NCBI RefSeq assembly: GCF_900107535.1
Contig: NZ_FNRA01000005.1
Location: 62,001-126,000, forward strand
DNA: 64,000 bases
Origin: Pedobacter hartonius
Lineage (GTDB): Bacteria; Bacteroidota; Bacteroidia; Sphingobacteriales; Sphingobacteriaceae
Reading direction: 5' to 3'
The notes under the pieces: generated by a model
Seen by the model: only the letters and a program-made list of their open reading frames with translations
The model's database searches: none
What the model was told of the DNA's origin: nothing
Program-made: the position numbers and the translations under genes
Shown here: positions 8,526 to 17,156 of the stretch, piece after piece
Layout of the letters: each line of letters begins with the position of its first letter
How positions within the stretch are numbered: position 1 is the first letter of the stretch

Positions 8526-8531
8526 TTATGC

Positions 8532-11465
8532 TTAATACCCGAATATCTGCTCTAAACTCAGTGTATTCAGTTTACCAAATTTTTGCATTTCCTCTGTTTT
8601 TACTTTTTTATCAGATGCAACGATGCAATAGCTGTAAGGCTTGTTTGCAACCTTCTCCGCATGAAAAGCTTTGATATCTGCAAAGGTCAACGGTTTCAGT
8701 CCGTTATACTCATCGATCCTGGAATCATGGTCAAGCCCCAGTCTTTTATCCGCATAATAATGCGTAATGATATCATCCTTTGTTACCCTTGAAGTCTCAA
8801 TTGCATTTAAGGCGCTGTATCTCGAAGATTCAAAGTTCTTGTCAGATTCCGGCAGGACATTCAGCAGCTCATTCATGGCTCCGACTGCGTCGGTCATCTT
8901 GTCTGCCTGGCTACCTACGTAGGCAACCATTGCATAATCCTTGGTTTTCTTATCCGGGGTAGAGTAGATTGCAAAAGTTGAGTAGGCCAGTGCTTTCGAT
9001 TCCCTGATGGTCTGGAATACAATAGAACCCATACCGCCACCAAAATAGCTGTTAAACAGGGTGATTTTTGCAGCCTGTGTGGGGTCATACACACCGTTGT
9101 TCCTGATCCAGCGGATCTCAGACTGCACCATGTCATAATTGGCAAAGTATACCTGATTGTCTGTGTTGCTGGTATAAGTAAATTTCTGTGCAGGTGCTGC
9201 CTCTGTGAAAGCGGCAGGAAGAGTATGTACCTTCTCTATATTTTTGGTAAACACATCCAGGGTTTCCGGCCCATAGTAATTGATGCTGTGCTTGTAATTT
9301 TTCAGGTGGTGTATGATGTCAAGCAACTGAGCTGAGGTCATTTGTTTCACCTCGTCATTTGTCAGTGCAAAATTTAAAGGGTTCTGAGGCCCGTATTGCG
9401 CATAGCTCATCAGACCGGAAAGGATGGCTGCTTTATTCAGTTTGGTATTCTCCCTTGATTTAAGGATACTGCTTTTTAGTTCTGTTAAAGCGGTCTCATT
9501 CGCCTTGCAATTGGCGAAGATGTGCTCTACAAGGTTTACCGCCTGGTCGAAGTTTTCCTGAAGGCCGCTGATGGTTACTGTGGTGATCTCATTGGTTACG
9601 TTAAAGCTGTAATTGCAGGCGATGTTGTAAAACTGTTTGCTGATCTCTTCGGCAGTATATTTATCTGTACTCAGGTAAGTAAGGTATTTAGCCGCAAAAG
9701 GAGCCATCTTATTGTTCCAGGTACCCATGTCAAAGCGGTAGCTGAGGTTGAAGATACTGTTTTCCTTATTTTGAACAGTCACCACATCGGCAATGCCGGC
9801 CTTACCAAAATTAAGGTCTTTGGTGTAATCCAGGAACCTTGCCTCTATAGGGTTTGACGATGCGGCAAGCAGGTCTCTGGTGAAGCCTGAAATCTCATTG
9901 GTATTTGTTTTTACCGGTGTAATCGCCGGTTTCTCTACCTTCTGAATGCTTTTATCCTCCCCTTTATGTTTTAAGATCACGACATAGTTGTCTTTGAAAA
10001 ACTGGTTCGCAAAGTCTATAACTTCCTTTTTTGTAACCTTAGCCATGGCATCAGGATTACCGAGCGACTTGTCCCATTTGGTAGCCCGGTTCAAAATGAA
10101 CTCGGTGGTGATGGTCTCTGCGCGGAAATCGTTTTTATCGAAAGACTGCAATAAGGCAAGTTTGCTGTTGGCCACAGTAGCTTTGATCAGGCTTTCATCA
10201 AACCGGCCTTTTTTCAGCAATCCGACCTGCTCCAGTAACAACTGTTTGGCTTCCTCCAGCGTTTGCCCCTGTTTGGGCTGTGCCAGCAGGATGAAGGTAC
10301 CATAATCTTTCATCTGCTGATAACCTGCTCCTGAATTTAAAACCCTTTGTTTTTTATTCAGGTTGATGTCCAGCAGTCCTGCTTTTTCATTGGAAAGAAT
10401 ACTGCCGATCAGATCCAGTAACATGCTCTGCCGGGTGTTTTCGGCATAACCACGGTATCCGATCCTCACTACTTCTGCACTTGGGCCATAGATATCTGCC
10501 GTCTGAATTTTAAGCAGTGGTTTTTCCGGTGCCGGGGCATAGGGAACTATGGGCCTGGATTTCATATAGGAAAAATCTGCATCTATCTTTTTGATCATCT
10601 CATCTGATTTGAAATCGCCGGATAGAACGAGTGCCATATTATTGGGCACATAGTACTTGTTATAGAATTTGCGGATCTCTACCAGCGAAGGGTTTTTCAG
10701 GTGCTCAATGGTACCGATGGTAGTTTGCTGACCATAGTTATGCGTAGGATATAACAATGCGTTCAGCTTTTCGCTGATCTTCCAGCTGTCATTGTCCAGT
10801 CCGCGGTTCTTTTCTTCATAGACCGCTTCCAGTTCTGTATGGAAAATGCGGAATACGGGTGCCCGGAAGCGCTCGGCTTGCAAAGCCAGGAATTTATCCG
10901 TTGCATTTGAAGGGAAATCTTCTTCGTAAACGGTTTCTTCATACCAGGTATGGGCATTGGTAATCTGTCCGCCAATAGATTTCATCATCTTGTCATACTC
11001 ATTTGCAATCGAATAATTTGAGGCTTCTCCCGATGTTTTGTCTATCTCTGCATAGATTTCCTTCCGTTTTGCAGGATCGGTCGTGGCGTGATATTTTTCA
11101 TACAGGCCCTCAATTTTGTCCAGCAGCGGTTTCTCCTTTGCGTAGTCCATCGTACCAAAACGGTCAGTTCCCTTAAATAAAAGATGTTCCAGGTAATGCG
11201 CCAATCCTGTAGCAGTACGCGGATCGGTATTACTGCCTGCCCTTACGGCCATTCTGTACTGGATACTCGGTTCTTTGGTATTTTCAGAAAGAATTACCGT
11301 CAGCCCGTTTCCGAGGGTGTAAAAGCGGGACTTGGTAGGGTCATTGCTGACATACCTGTAGGTGTATCCACCGGAGGAGGCTGACTTCCATTGATATACA
11401 GTCTGAGCCATCAGGCCATGCCCCGCGAGCAGGAGGCACAACAGCGATAATAAATTTTTTTTCAT
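8532..11465 (-). CDS. M16-family (insulinase/pitrilysin-like) metallopeptidase, exported
   Basis: Zinc peptidase of about 977 aa with two M16 halves. Start placed at the Met of MKKNLLSLLCLLLAGHGLMA (11465), an evident signal peptide ending AQ; the frame stays open upstream to 11534 but those 23 residues are hydrophilic and would bury the signal. The inverted zinc motif HxxEH is seen in GLAHYLEHLLFKGT near residue 77, with the distal Glu likely in the TELEAVYEEKNRG stretch. The second half (from about residue 550) lacks the zinc motif, as normal for this family. Predicted periplasmic or outer-membrane-associated peptide degradation. Transcribed convergently with csbD. Confidence 0.92.
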   Translation of the reverse strand: MKKNLLSLLCLLLAGHGLMAQTVYQWKSASSGGYTYRYVSNDPTKSRFYTLGNGLTVILSENTKEPSIQYRMAVRAGSNTDPRTATGLAHYLEHLLFKGTDRFGTMDYAKEKPLLDKIEGLYEKYHATTDPAKRKEIYAEIDKTSGEASNYSIANEYDKMMKSIGGQITNAHTWYEETVYEEDFPSNATDKFLALQAERFRAPVFRIFHTELEAVYEEKNRGLDNDSWKISEKLNALLYPTHNYGQQTTIGTIEHLKNPSLVEIRKFYNKYYVPNNMALVLSGDFKSDEMIKKIDADFSYMKSRPIVPYAPAPEKPLLKIQTADIYGPSAEVVRIGYRGYAENTRQSMLLDLIGSILSNEKAGLLDINLNKKQRVLNSGAGYQQMKDYGTFILLAQPKQGQTLEEAKQLLLEQVGLLKKGRFDESLIKATVANSKLALLQSFDKNDFRAETITTEFILNRATKWDKSLGNPDAMAKVTKKEVIDFANQFFKDNYVVILKHKGEDKSIQKVEKPAITPVKTNTNEISGFTRDLLAASSNPIEARFLDYTKDLNFGKAGIADVVTVQNKENSIFNLSYRFDMGTWNNKMAPFAAKYLTYLSTDKYTAEEISKQFYNIACNYSFNVTNEITTVTISGLQENFDQAVNLVEHIFANCKANETALTELKSSILKSRENTKLNKAAILSGLMSYAQYGPQNPLNFALTNDEVKQMTSAQLLDIIHHLKNYKHSINYYGPETLDVFTKNIEKVHTLPAAFTEAAPAQKFTYTSNTDNQVYFANYDMVQSEIRWIRNNGVYDPTQAAKITLFNSYFGGGMGSIVFQTIRESKALAYSTFAIYSTPDKKTKDYAMVAYVGSQADKMTDAVGAMNELLNVLPESDKNFESSRYSALNAIETSRVTKDDIITHYYADKRLGLDHDSRIDEYNGLKPLTFADIKAFHAEKVANKPYSYCIVASDKKVKTEEMQKFGKLNTLSLEQIFGY

Positions 11466-11673
11466 CAGTTTATATTTGATTTTAATGGTGAGGAAGCTAT
11501 CATGATCCTTAGTCCCTTTCCCTGAGTTCTTCATTTGAATTCAGGAACCCGGAGGCTGGTTTCGTCAGGTGAAAAATCATGAAGCTTTCCTATTTAATAA
11601 GTTATCCTCAAATATACTTTTGAAAATGAAATTATCACAGTTTTCATCCTATAATCTTGTACTTTTACCCCCT

Positions 11674-12453
11674 ATGAAGAAAGAGCATTCCAGACCCAAT
11701 ATTTTAGTGGTAAATGATGACGGCATCACTGCGCCGGGTATTAAAAATCTGATTGAAGCTGTGAAAGAGCTTGGAAACGTAGTGGTGGTGGCACCTGACG
11801 GGCCTCAGTCAGGAATGGGACATGCCATTACCATCGGGAAACCCTTACGTTTCAATAAGGTAAACCTGTATGAAGGTGTAGAAATGTATAAATGTTCAGG
11901 TACACCGGTAGACTGTGTAAAACTGGCCGTTAATAATATATTTAAAGGCAAAAAGCCGGATCTGTGTGTTTCAGGGATCAATCACGGACTGAATGACTCG
12001 ATCAACGTCATTTATTCAGGTACGATGTCTGCCGCGGTAGAAGGAGCGATAGAAGGGATTCCTTCCATAGGCTTTTCCCTGGATGATTTTTCTGAGGAAG
12101 CGGATTTCAGTCACTGCCTGAAATACGTCAAAACGATCGCACAGCAGGTACTGGATAACGGATTGCCGCAGGCTACCCTGCTGAACGTGAACTTTCCCAG
12201 GGGTGCAGGGATCAGGGGCATCAAAATATGCAGGCAGGCAAATGCGAAATGGACGGAAGAATTTGATGAACGCATGGACCCGCATGGCCGTCCGTATTAC
12301 TGGCTGTCTGGCGTGTTCGAGAATAATGATAAAGGTGAGGATACAGACGTATGGGCATTGGAACATAAGTATGTTTCAGTTGTACCCGTGCAGTTCGACC
12401 TCACGGCGCACCATGCAATCCCTGTTTTAAATTCATGGACATTTAATGATTAA
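11674..12453 (+). CDS. surE: 5'/3'-nucleotidase SurE
   Basis: Metal-dependent nucleoside-monophosphate phosphatase, cytoplasmic. Start placed at ATG 11674 (MKKEHSRPNILVVNDDG), because SurE proteins start within a few residues of the NDDG metal motif; the frame is open to 11569 but the extra 35 residues look non-coding. 259 aa. Visible: NDDGITAPGI, VVAPDGPQSGMGHAIT, SGINHGLNDSINVIYSGT and the family's AAVEGAIEG. It overlaps the next gene by 8 nt, heading a surE-membrane protein-lpxB unit. A TACTTTTG box at about 11613-11620 could be its promoter. Confidence 0.95.
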   Translation: MKKEHSRPNILVVNDDGITAPGIKNLIEAVKELGNVVVVAPDGPQSGMGHAITIGKPLRFNKVNLYEGVEMYKCSGTPVDCVKLAVNNIFKGKKPDLCVSGINHGLNDSINVIYSGTMSAAVEGAIEGIPSIGFSLDDFSEEADFSHCLKYVKTIAQQVLDNGLPQATLLNVNFPRGAGIRGIKICRQANAKWTEEFDERMDPHGRPYYWLSGVFENNDKGEDTDVWALEHKYVSVVPVQFDLTAHHAIPVLNSWTFND

Positions 12454-12715
12454 CAGGATACAAAATAGTGTTTGGGCGGGCTTCGGCATCGGGCTGTTTG
12501 TTCCCGGTGTATTGGTTGGCATTGTATGGTTTATCATGCACCGTGTTCCTTTACTGGCGAAGGCGGACCTGCTGCTGATCGGCTGTATTGCCGTAAACGC
12601 GTTGCTGCTGAAATATTTTTTTAAGATCAACAAGGAAAATACCGGAAGGGGAATTTTGAGTGCCACATTTATCTGGGGCTTTCTTTTCTTCTTTTATAAA
12701 ATATCACAATCATGA
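12446..12715 (+). CDS. Small three-segment membrane protein, unknown function
   Basis: 89 aa with three hydrophobic segments (about residues 10-30, 40-57 and 68-86) and a short basic loop KINKENTGRG. No family was recognised. It overlaps surE by 8 nt at its start and lpxB by 4 nt at its end, so all three are translationally coupled. The position next to lpxB hints at an envelope role, but that is inference only. Confidence 0.85.
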   Translation: MINRIQNSVWAGFGIGLFVPGVLVGIVWFIMHRVPLLAKADLLLIGCIAVNALLLKYFFKINKENTGRGILSATFIWGFLFFFYKISQS

Positions 12716-13821
12716 AATATTACCTCGTAGCCGGTGAGGCGTCCGGCGATCTCCATGGGGCTAACCTGATAAAGGCACTTCGTGAGCAGGATGCGGAGGC
12801 AGAATTCAGATATTTCGGCGGCGATAAAATGAAGGCCGAGGGAGGGACCCTGGTCAAACATTATGCTGAGATGGCCTTTATGGGTTTCACGGAGGTTATA
12901 TTTAATCTGCGTACCGTTCTCAGAAATATGAAAGCCTGTAAAGAAGACGTTGAGGCTTACGCGCCTGATGTGCTGATCCTGATCGATTTTCCGGGTTTTA
13001 ACTTAAAAATAGCCGCTTTTGCGAAACAGCAGAACATCAGGGTATGTTACTATATTTCTCCGAAAGTATGGGCCTGGAACCAGAAGAGGGTGCTGAAGAT
13101 AAAAAAGGTGGTAGACAAAATGTTCTGTATCCTTCCCTTCGAGGTAGATTTTTATAAGAAATGGGGGATGAAGGTAGATTATGTAGGTAACCCCCTACTG
13201 GATGAAAAAGCTGCTTTTGTACCGGATGGTGATTTCCGGCTGAAGAACGGGCTGAATGAGGTTGATATTATTGCCCTGCTTCCGGGAAGCCGCAGACAGG
13301 AGATAGAACGCTTACTTCCTGAGATGCTCAGTGTCATTGAGCATTTTCCTGAGCAGCAGTTTGTGGTAGCGGCGGCACCAACTTTCCCGGCTGCTTATTA
13401 CCAGCAATTCATTGCTGCTAAAAATGTAAAGCTGGTATTCGGGCAGACTTACGATCTGCTCCATGTTGCAACTGCGGCAATCGTGGCCTCGGGTACAGCT
13501 ACGCTGGAGACCGCGCTCTTTAAGGTACCACAGGTAGTCGTATACAAGGGAGGGACAATTTCCATTGCCATTGGAAGAATGGTGATCAGGGTCAGGTTCA
13601 TTTCATTGGTGAACCTGATTATGGACAGGGAAGTAGTCAGGGAACTGATCCAGAATGATTGCAATACAGAGAACCTCAGTGCCAGCCTTCAGGATCTGAT
13701 CAGCGGGCCTGAAAGAGAACGTATGATGGAAGATTACCTCGAATTGGCCCGGTTGATGGGAAAACCCGGTGCTTCAGCCAGAACAGCCGGTCTGATCAGC
13801 AAATACCTGAAAGGATCGTAG
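12712..13821 (+). CDS. lpxB: Lipid-A-disaccharide synthase
   Basis: GT19 glycosyltransferase that joins UDP-diacylglucosamine and lipid X to form the lipid A disaccharide at the inner membrane. 369 aa, usual length. Motifs: VAGEASGDLHGANLI at the N-terminus, FIDFPGFN-type stretch (LIDFPGFNLKIA), YYISPKVWAWNQKR, YVGNPLLDE, LLPGSRRQEIERLLP and ASGTATLETAL. Starts inside the previous gene's stop (ATGA overlap). Confidence 0.96.
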   Translation: MKYYLVAGEASGDLHGANLIKALREQDAEAEFRYFGGDKMKAEGGTLVKHYAEMAFMGFTEVIFNLRTVLRNMKACKEDVEAYAPDVLILIDFPGFNLKIAAFAKQQNIRVCYYISPKVWAWNQKRVLKIKKVVDKMFCILPFEVDFYKKWGMKVDYVGNPLLDEKAAFVPDGDFRLKNGLNEVDIIALLPGSRRQEIERLLPEMLSVIEHFPEQQFVVAAAPTFPAAYYQQFIAAKNVKLVFGQTYDLLHVATAAIVASGTATLETALFKVPQVVVYKGGTISIAIGRMVIRVRFISLVNLIMDREVVRELIQNDCNTENLSASLQDLISGPERERMMEDYLELARLMGKPGASARTAGLISKYLKGS

Positions 13822-13846
13822 TTCAGATTAACAGTGACGGATCTTC

Positions 13847-14224
13847 TCAGGCAGTCCTTTTCACGAGGAGATTGTTGATCCTGTTGACCACATCATCCAG
13901 ATCGAAAGGTTTACTGATGTAGTCATCTGCGCATACCTGCGAACTCATCTGTTTGCTCCTTGGATTTGCAGACATCACAATTACAGGAATATGCCTGGTG
14001 AACATATCGCTTTTCAGGTCATCACAGATTTCAATGCCGTTGCCATCAGGCAGCATCACATCTATAACAAACAGGTCAGGCAGCGAGTCCCTCAGTTTAC
14101 TTTTTAGTTCACTGACAGACGAAGAAAGCTGGAGTTCATAACCCTCATCTTTCAATAAATACTCAATGATATATCTGATATCGCCATCATCTTCAAGAAC
14201 ATGTATTCTTTTAGTCATATCCAA
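13847..14224 (-). CDS. Receiver-only response regulator (CheY-like) A
   Basis: 125 aa, a single REC domain with no output domain. Acidic pocket LEDDGD near residues 10-15, phospho-acceptor Asp in VIDVMLPDGNG, Thr/Ser position VMSAN, and the conserved Lys in ISKPFDLDD. Closely related to the two other receiver proteins at 16711 and 17157, as shown by the shared DVMLPDGNG-type and RHIPVI-type stretches. No histidine kinase gene is in the window. Such stand-alone receivers usually pass phosphate or bind a partner protein. Confidence 0.92.
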   Translation of the reverse strand: MDMTKRIHVLEDDGDIRYIIEYLLKDEGYELQLSSSVSELKSKLRDSLPDLFVIDVMLPDGNGIEICDDLKSDMFTRHIPVIVMSANPRSKQMSSQVCADDYISKPFDLDDVVNRINNLLVKRTA

Positions 14225-14310
14225 TCCTCTATAATTTCAAGTTTAATTGCTATCAAACATTGTTCCAATATAGAAACGACAGGTGCTGACGGTATAGCTA
14301 TGTTGGGTAT

Positions 14311-14342
14311 AAAAAAAGCTGGCCAGATGATATCTGCCAGCT
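14311..14342 (-). terminator. Intrinsic terminator after the hexulose-phosphate synthase gene
   Basis: On the minus strand AGCTGGCAGAT and ATCTGGCCAGCT form a stem with a small internal loop and a 3-nt apical loop, followed by seven T. It lies 21 nt after the stop at 14364 and ends the two-gene PHI-HPS operon. Confidence 0.8.
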
Positions 14343-14363
14343 CCTTATAGTGTGTGTTAATGA

Positions 14364-14996
14364 TTATGCTGCGTCAATTGCTTCGCGTAATGCTTTTGCA
14401 GCAGCTGCAGGATCTTCTGCGCCATAGATAGCAGCACCGGCAACAGCAACAATTGCTCCTGCTTTGATTACAGCGGCAACGTTGGTGATATTTACTCCAC
14501 CTGCGACCGATACAGGTACACCTGCACGTGCAGCTTCGTCAATCAGCACCTGGATAGAATATCCTTCAGTCCATTGCTCATCTAAACCTGCATGCAGCTC
14601 TACGAATTCAGCTCCCAGTTCAATTACTTCCTGAGCGCATTTCACACGGTCTGCTACGCCAATAGTGTCAACAACAACACCTTTGCCATGTGCTTTACCT
14701 GCTTTAATTGCACCTGCGATTGTTGCATCACCTGCGGCTCCCAGAACGGTAACGAGGTCGGCACCAGCTTTAAAAGCGATATCAGCTTCTAATTCACCAG
14801 CATCCATTGTTTTTAAATCAGCAAATACCAATTTATCAGGGTGTGCAGCTTTCATTGCGGTAACTACTGCAATTCCTTCGTTTTTGATCAGTGGAGTTCC
14901 CAGTTCAATGATATCGATATAAGGTGCAATTTTTGCAGCGAGTTCTAATGCATCTTTTGTAGTCAGTAAATCTATTGCGACTTGTAATTTTGCCAT
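14364..14996 (-). CDS. hxlA: 3-hexulose-6-phosphate synthase
   Basis: Aldolase of the orotidine-decarboxylase superfamily (HPS/KGPDC group) that condenses formaldehyde with ribulose 5-phosphate, or runs in reverse to make ribulose 5-phosphate. 210 aa. Motifs: LQVAIDLLTTKDAL, IIELGTPLI, and the superfamily metal/catalytic signature FADLKTMDAGELEAD near residues 58-72, then HAGLDEQ and VAGGV. The alternative, 3-keto-L-gulonate-6-phosphate decarboxylase, is less likely because the next gene is the matching isomerase. Cotranscribed with it (36 nt gap). Confidence 0.88.
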   Translation of the reverse strand: MAKLQVAIDLLTTKDALELAAKIAPYIDIIELGTPLIKNEGIAVVTAMKAAHPDKLVFADLKTMDAGELEADIAFKAGADLVTVLGAAGDATIAGAIKAGKAHGKGVVVDTIGVADRVKCAQEVIELGAEFVELHAGLDEQWTEGYSIQVLIDEAARAGVPVSVAGGVNITNVAAVIKAGAIVAVAGAAIYGAEDPAAAAKALREAIDAA

Positions 14997-15032
14997 GATG
15001 ATTTGTTTTTATGTATGTAATTTGAGGTTTTG

Positions 15033-15617
15033 TTATTCAAGGTTGGCATGTCTTTTCCACAACTCTTCAGCCGGAGTGCCATCGGCAGCCCAGAGGGTTT
15101 GAAAAATGGCATCGTTCAGCAGCAGTACTGCCTGTTCGAATAAACTTCCTGCATATTGGGCAGAGATAGTTTTTCCGTGATCCTGTTTCTGTGCCGCAGG
15201 CAGGATCAGTGTAAGGGCTGATAAGGCCGCCAGTGGCGAGTCGGCCGTAGTGGACATTGCAATCACGACAGCACCGGCAGCAACTGCTTTTTCTGCAGCT
15301 TTAACGATCGTGCTGGTTGTACCGGATCCCGAAGCGGCAATGAGCAGGTCTCCTTTCCTGATGGCAGGAGTAGTAGTTTCACCGGCAACAAAAACTGTCA
15401 GGCCAAAGTGCATCAGCCGCATAGCTGCTGAACGTAAAGCCAGACCGGAGCGGCCTGCACCAATCAGAAAGATGCGTTCTGCATGTTGAATATAAGGAAG
15501 GAGTAAGGCAATCTGATCAAAATCAAGCTGCTCTGCCAGTTTCAGGTTCTCTTCCAGGATCAGTCCGAGATTTGTTTTCAGTCCGGCAGCGGTTTCCTTT
15601 TGAACGGGTGTATTCAT
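15033..15617 (-). CDS. hxlB: 6-phospho-3-hexuloisomerase
   Basis: SIS-domain isomerase converting 3-hexulose 6-phosphate to fructose 6-phosphate, the second ribulose-monophosphate-pathway step. 194 aa. The SIS signature IFLIGAGRSGLALRSAAMR lies near residues 50-68 and IAASGSGTTSTIVKAAEKA near 92-110. The C-terminal ALTLILPA stretch and PGA-like tail fit the family. First gene of the operon; an AraC-type regulator is read divergently 199 bp away. Confidence 0.9.
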   Translation of the reverse strand: MNTPVQKETAAGLKTNLGLILEENLKLAEQLDFDQIALLLPYIQHAERIFLIGAGRSGLALRSAAMRLMHFGLTVFVAGETTTPAIRKGDLLIAASGSGTTSTIVKAAEKAVAAGAVVIAMSTTADSPLAALSALTLILPAAQKQDHGKTISAQYAGSLFEQAVLLLNDAIFQTLWAADGTPAEELWKRHANLE

Positions 15618-15804
15618 ATACTTTCTTTAATCTGCGTCAAAGGTACCCTGCTCTGCTGCCTGTACGTTATACTATATGCGCATTATGTGGGACAATCAGG
15701 AAACACAGGCGACAGAAGATCACAGGAATGCCATAAAAAAATGGGTTTTGGAAATAAGTACAGCTCAATTTCCAGATAGTCCAATGCCCTGTATCAGGAA
15801 AAAG

Positions 15805-15812
15805 TATATTTG
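15805..15812 (+). promoter_or_regulatory. -7 box placed 4 nt before the AraC gene ATG
   Basis: TATATTTG fits the consensus exactly and lies so close to the ATG at 15817 that the transcript would start at or near the start codon. No -33 TTTG was seen at the expected distance. Confidence 0.45.
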
Positions 15813-15816
15813 AATA

Positions 15817-16680
15817 ATGGAAACGCATACAACCTTGGGATTAGAAAAATCATTGATCTATATCAGAAACCTGGAACATTGTCCTCCGAGTTATCTGAAT
15901 GATCCCGGCAGTAAGGATTTCTTTGAAATCGTATGGTTACAAAATGAATTTCCGTTACATGCTGTTAAGGATGAGGAGGAGCAGGGAAAGGGCGACTGGA
16001 TCTATCTGATTCCGCCATACCGCGTACACCAGTTGAATAAAGCAGGTAAAAATGGTATTCTGCTTTCTTTTAAAAGGGATTTCCTGGAGGAAGAGGACAA
16101 AGAGTTCTACCTGGACATTTTCAAGATCTTTAACATTCAGGGAGAATTTTCCTGTCTTCCCTTAAGCGCAGATAATGCGGCTGAACTGCGTAAGATTTAC
16201 CTGTTGCTCGAAGAAGAATACAGCGCGCAGCCCGACAGTTACGTTATCCTGAAAGCGTTACTAAAGGTATTCCTGCTGAAACTGATCAGGATCAAAGAAC
16301 ATGTTTTCACGGCACAGGATGTGAACCAGAAAAGGGTATATGAGTTTATGATATTGCTGGAAGGAAATTATCAGCAGGAGCGTAATGCTGACTTTTATGC
16401 GGATGTGCTCGGGATCAGTTCCAAGCGGCTTAACCAGATCCTGAAAGAAAAACTTGATAAAACTGCCATGCAGCTGATCCATGACCGGATTATCCTGGAA
16501 GCAAAGCGGAAGATCATTCACAGCGAAAACACCTTAAAAGAAATCGCCTATGACCTTGGGTTTAGTGACCGCCCTTATTTCAGCAGGTTCTTTAAAAAGC
16601 AAACCGGGTCTTCACCTGAAGATTTCCAGAAACAGGCAAAGAGCCATATCGAGTCTAAATTCAATACTTTGGTTGAATAG
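15817..16680 (+). CDS. AraC-family transcriptional regulator
   Basis: 287 aa. N-terminal cupin-like sensing half (about 1-165, with PPSYLNDPG, FEIVWLQNEFPLHAV and YLIPPYRVHQLN) and a C-terminal double helix-turn-helix (about 185-280), seen as DVLGISSKRLNQILKEK and the second HTH IAYDLGFSDRPYFSRFFKKQTG. Divergent from the hexulose-phosphate operon and therefore a likely regulator of it. It ends 30 nt from the convergent response regulator gene. Confidence 0.92.
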   Translation: METHTTLGLEKSLIYIRNLEHCPPSYLNDPGSKDFFEIVWLQNEFPLHAVKDEEEQGKGDWIYLIPPYRVHQLNKAGKNGILLSFKRDFLEEEDKEFYLDIFKIFNIQGEFSCLPLSADNAAELRKIYLLLEEEYSAQPDSYVILKALLKVFLLKLIRIKEHVFTAQDVNQKRVYEFMILLEGNYQQERNADFYADVLGISSKRLNQILKEKLDKTAMQLIHDRIILEAKRKIIHSENTLKEIAYDLGFSDRPYFSRFFKKQTGSSPEDFQKQAKSHIESKFNTLVE

Positions 16681-16710
16681 GAATCAGGCCCGAATGAAAA
16701 AGGAACGCTG

Positions 16711-17070
16711 TTAAGCCAGGTGTTTTTCAATTAGCTTTAGAAGATCATCCAGGTCAAAAGGTTTAGCTATAAAGTCATCCGCGAGCGCCTCTTTACTGCT
16801 TTCTTTTGCTGTTGCATGGGCAGACATGATGATTACCGGAATATGTCTGGTATCGATGTTCTGTTTCAGTTTTCGGCACAATTGCAATCCGTTACCATCC
16901 GGAAGGCGGACGTCCATCAGCAGCAGGTCAGGCAAGGTATTGAACAGGTTTATTTTAAATTCTCTGGCATTTGCAGCTACGGTCACTTCATAATCCGACT
17001 GCTGTAAAAGGTATTCTATTACATCCCGGATAGCTTCATCGTCTTCTATAATCTGTATTAATTTGGACAT
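16711..17070 (-). CDS. Receiver-only response regulator (CheY-like) B
   Basis: 119 aa single REC domain: acidic pair in IIEDDEAIRD, phospho-acceptor Asp in LMDVRLPDGNG, VIIMSAH, and Lys in IAKPFDLDD. Paralogue of the receivers at 13847 and 17157; reads in the same direction as the latter, 86 nt downstream of it, but with its own TATATTTG box (17075-17082). Confidence 0.92.
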   Translation of the reverse strand: MSKLIQIIEDDEAIRDVIEYLLQQSDYEVTVAANAREFKINLFNTLPDLLLMDVRLPDGNGLQLCRKLKQNIDTRHIPVIIMSAHATAKESSKEALADDFIAKPFDLDDLLKLIEKHLA

Positions 17071-17074
17071 GTTT

Positions 17075-17082
17075 CAAATATA
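17075..17082 (-). promoter_or_regulatory. -7 box placed 4 nt before the receiver B ATG
   Basis: On the minus strand TATATTTG is followed by AAAC and the start codon. As at the AraC gene, the predicted transcript would be leaderless or nearly so. Confidence 0.4.
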
Positions 17083-17156
17083 AGTATTGTTAAATAAAAA
17101 TTAGTGTATAAAAATAATATGCAGTGTTATTATACTGCGTGTTCTTTAGAGGAGAA

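Larger units (their letters stand above)
8090..8531. other. Convergent intergenic region with two hairpin elements
   Basis: 442 bp between the 3' ends of csbD (+) and the M16 peptidase gene (-). It contains the two related elements listed separately (8151-8234 and 8362-8442), about 127 bp of spacer that I could not assign, and a further weak hairpin at 8493-8525. No coding frame is credible here. Confidence 0.8.

Noticed and set aside
11466..11534. Upstream start for the M16 peptidase gene
   Set aside because: It would put 23 hydrophilic residues in front of an obvious signal peptide.
11569..11673. Upstream start for surE
   Set aside because: SurE proteins begin a few residues before NDDG; the extra 35 codons are AT-rich and overlap a candidate promoter.
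17101..17156. Hairpin GCAGT/ACTGC between receivers B and C
   Set aside because: The stem is only 5 bp with a distant T-rich stretch, too weak to call a terminator.
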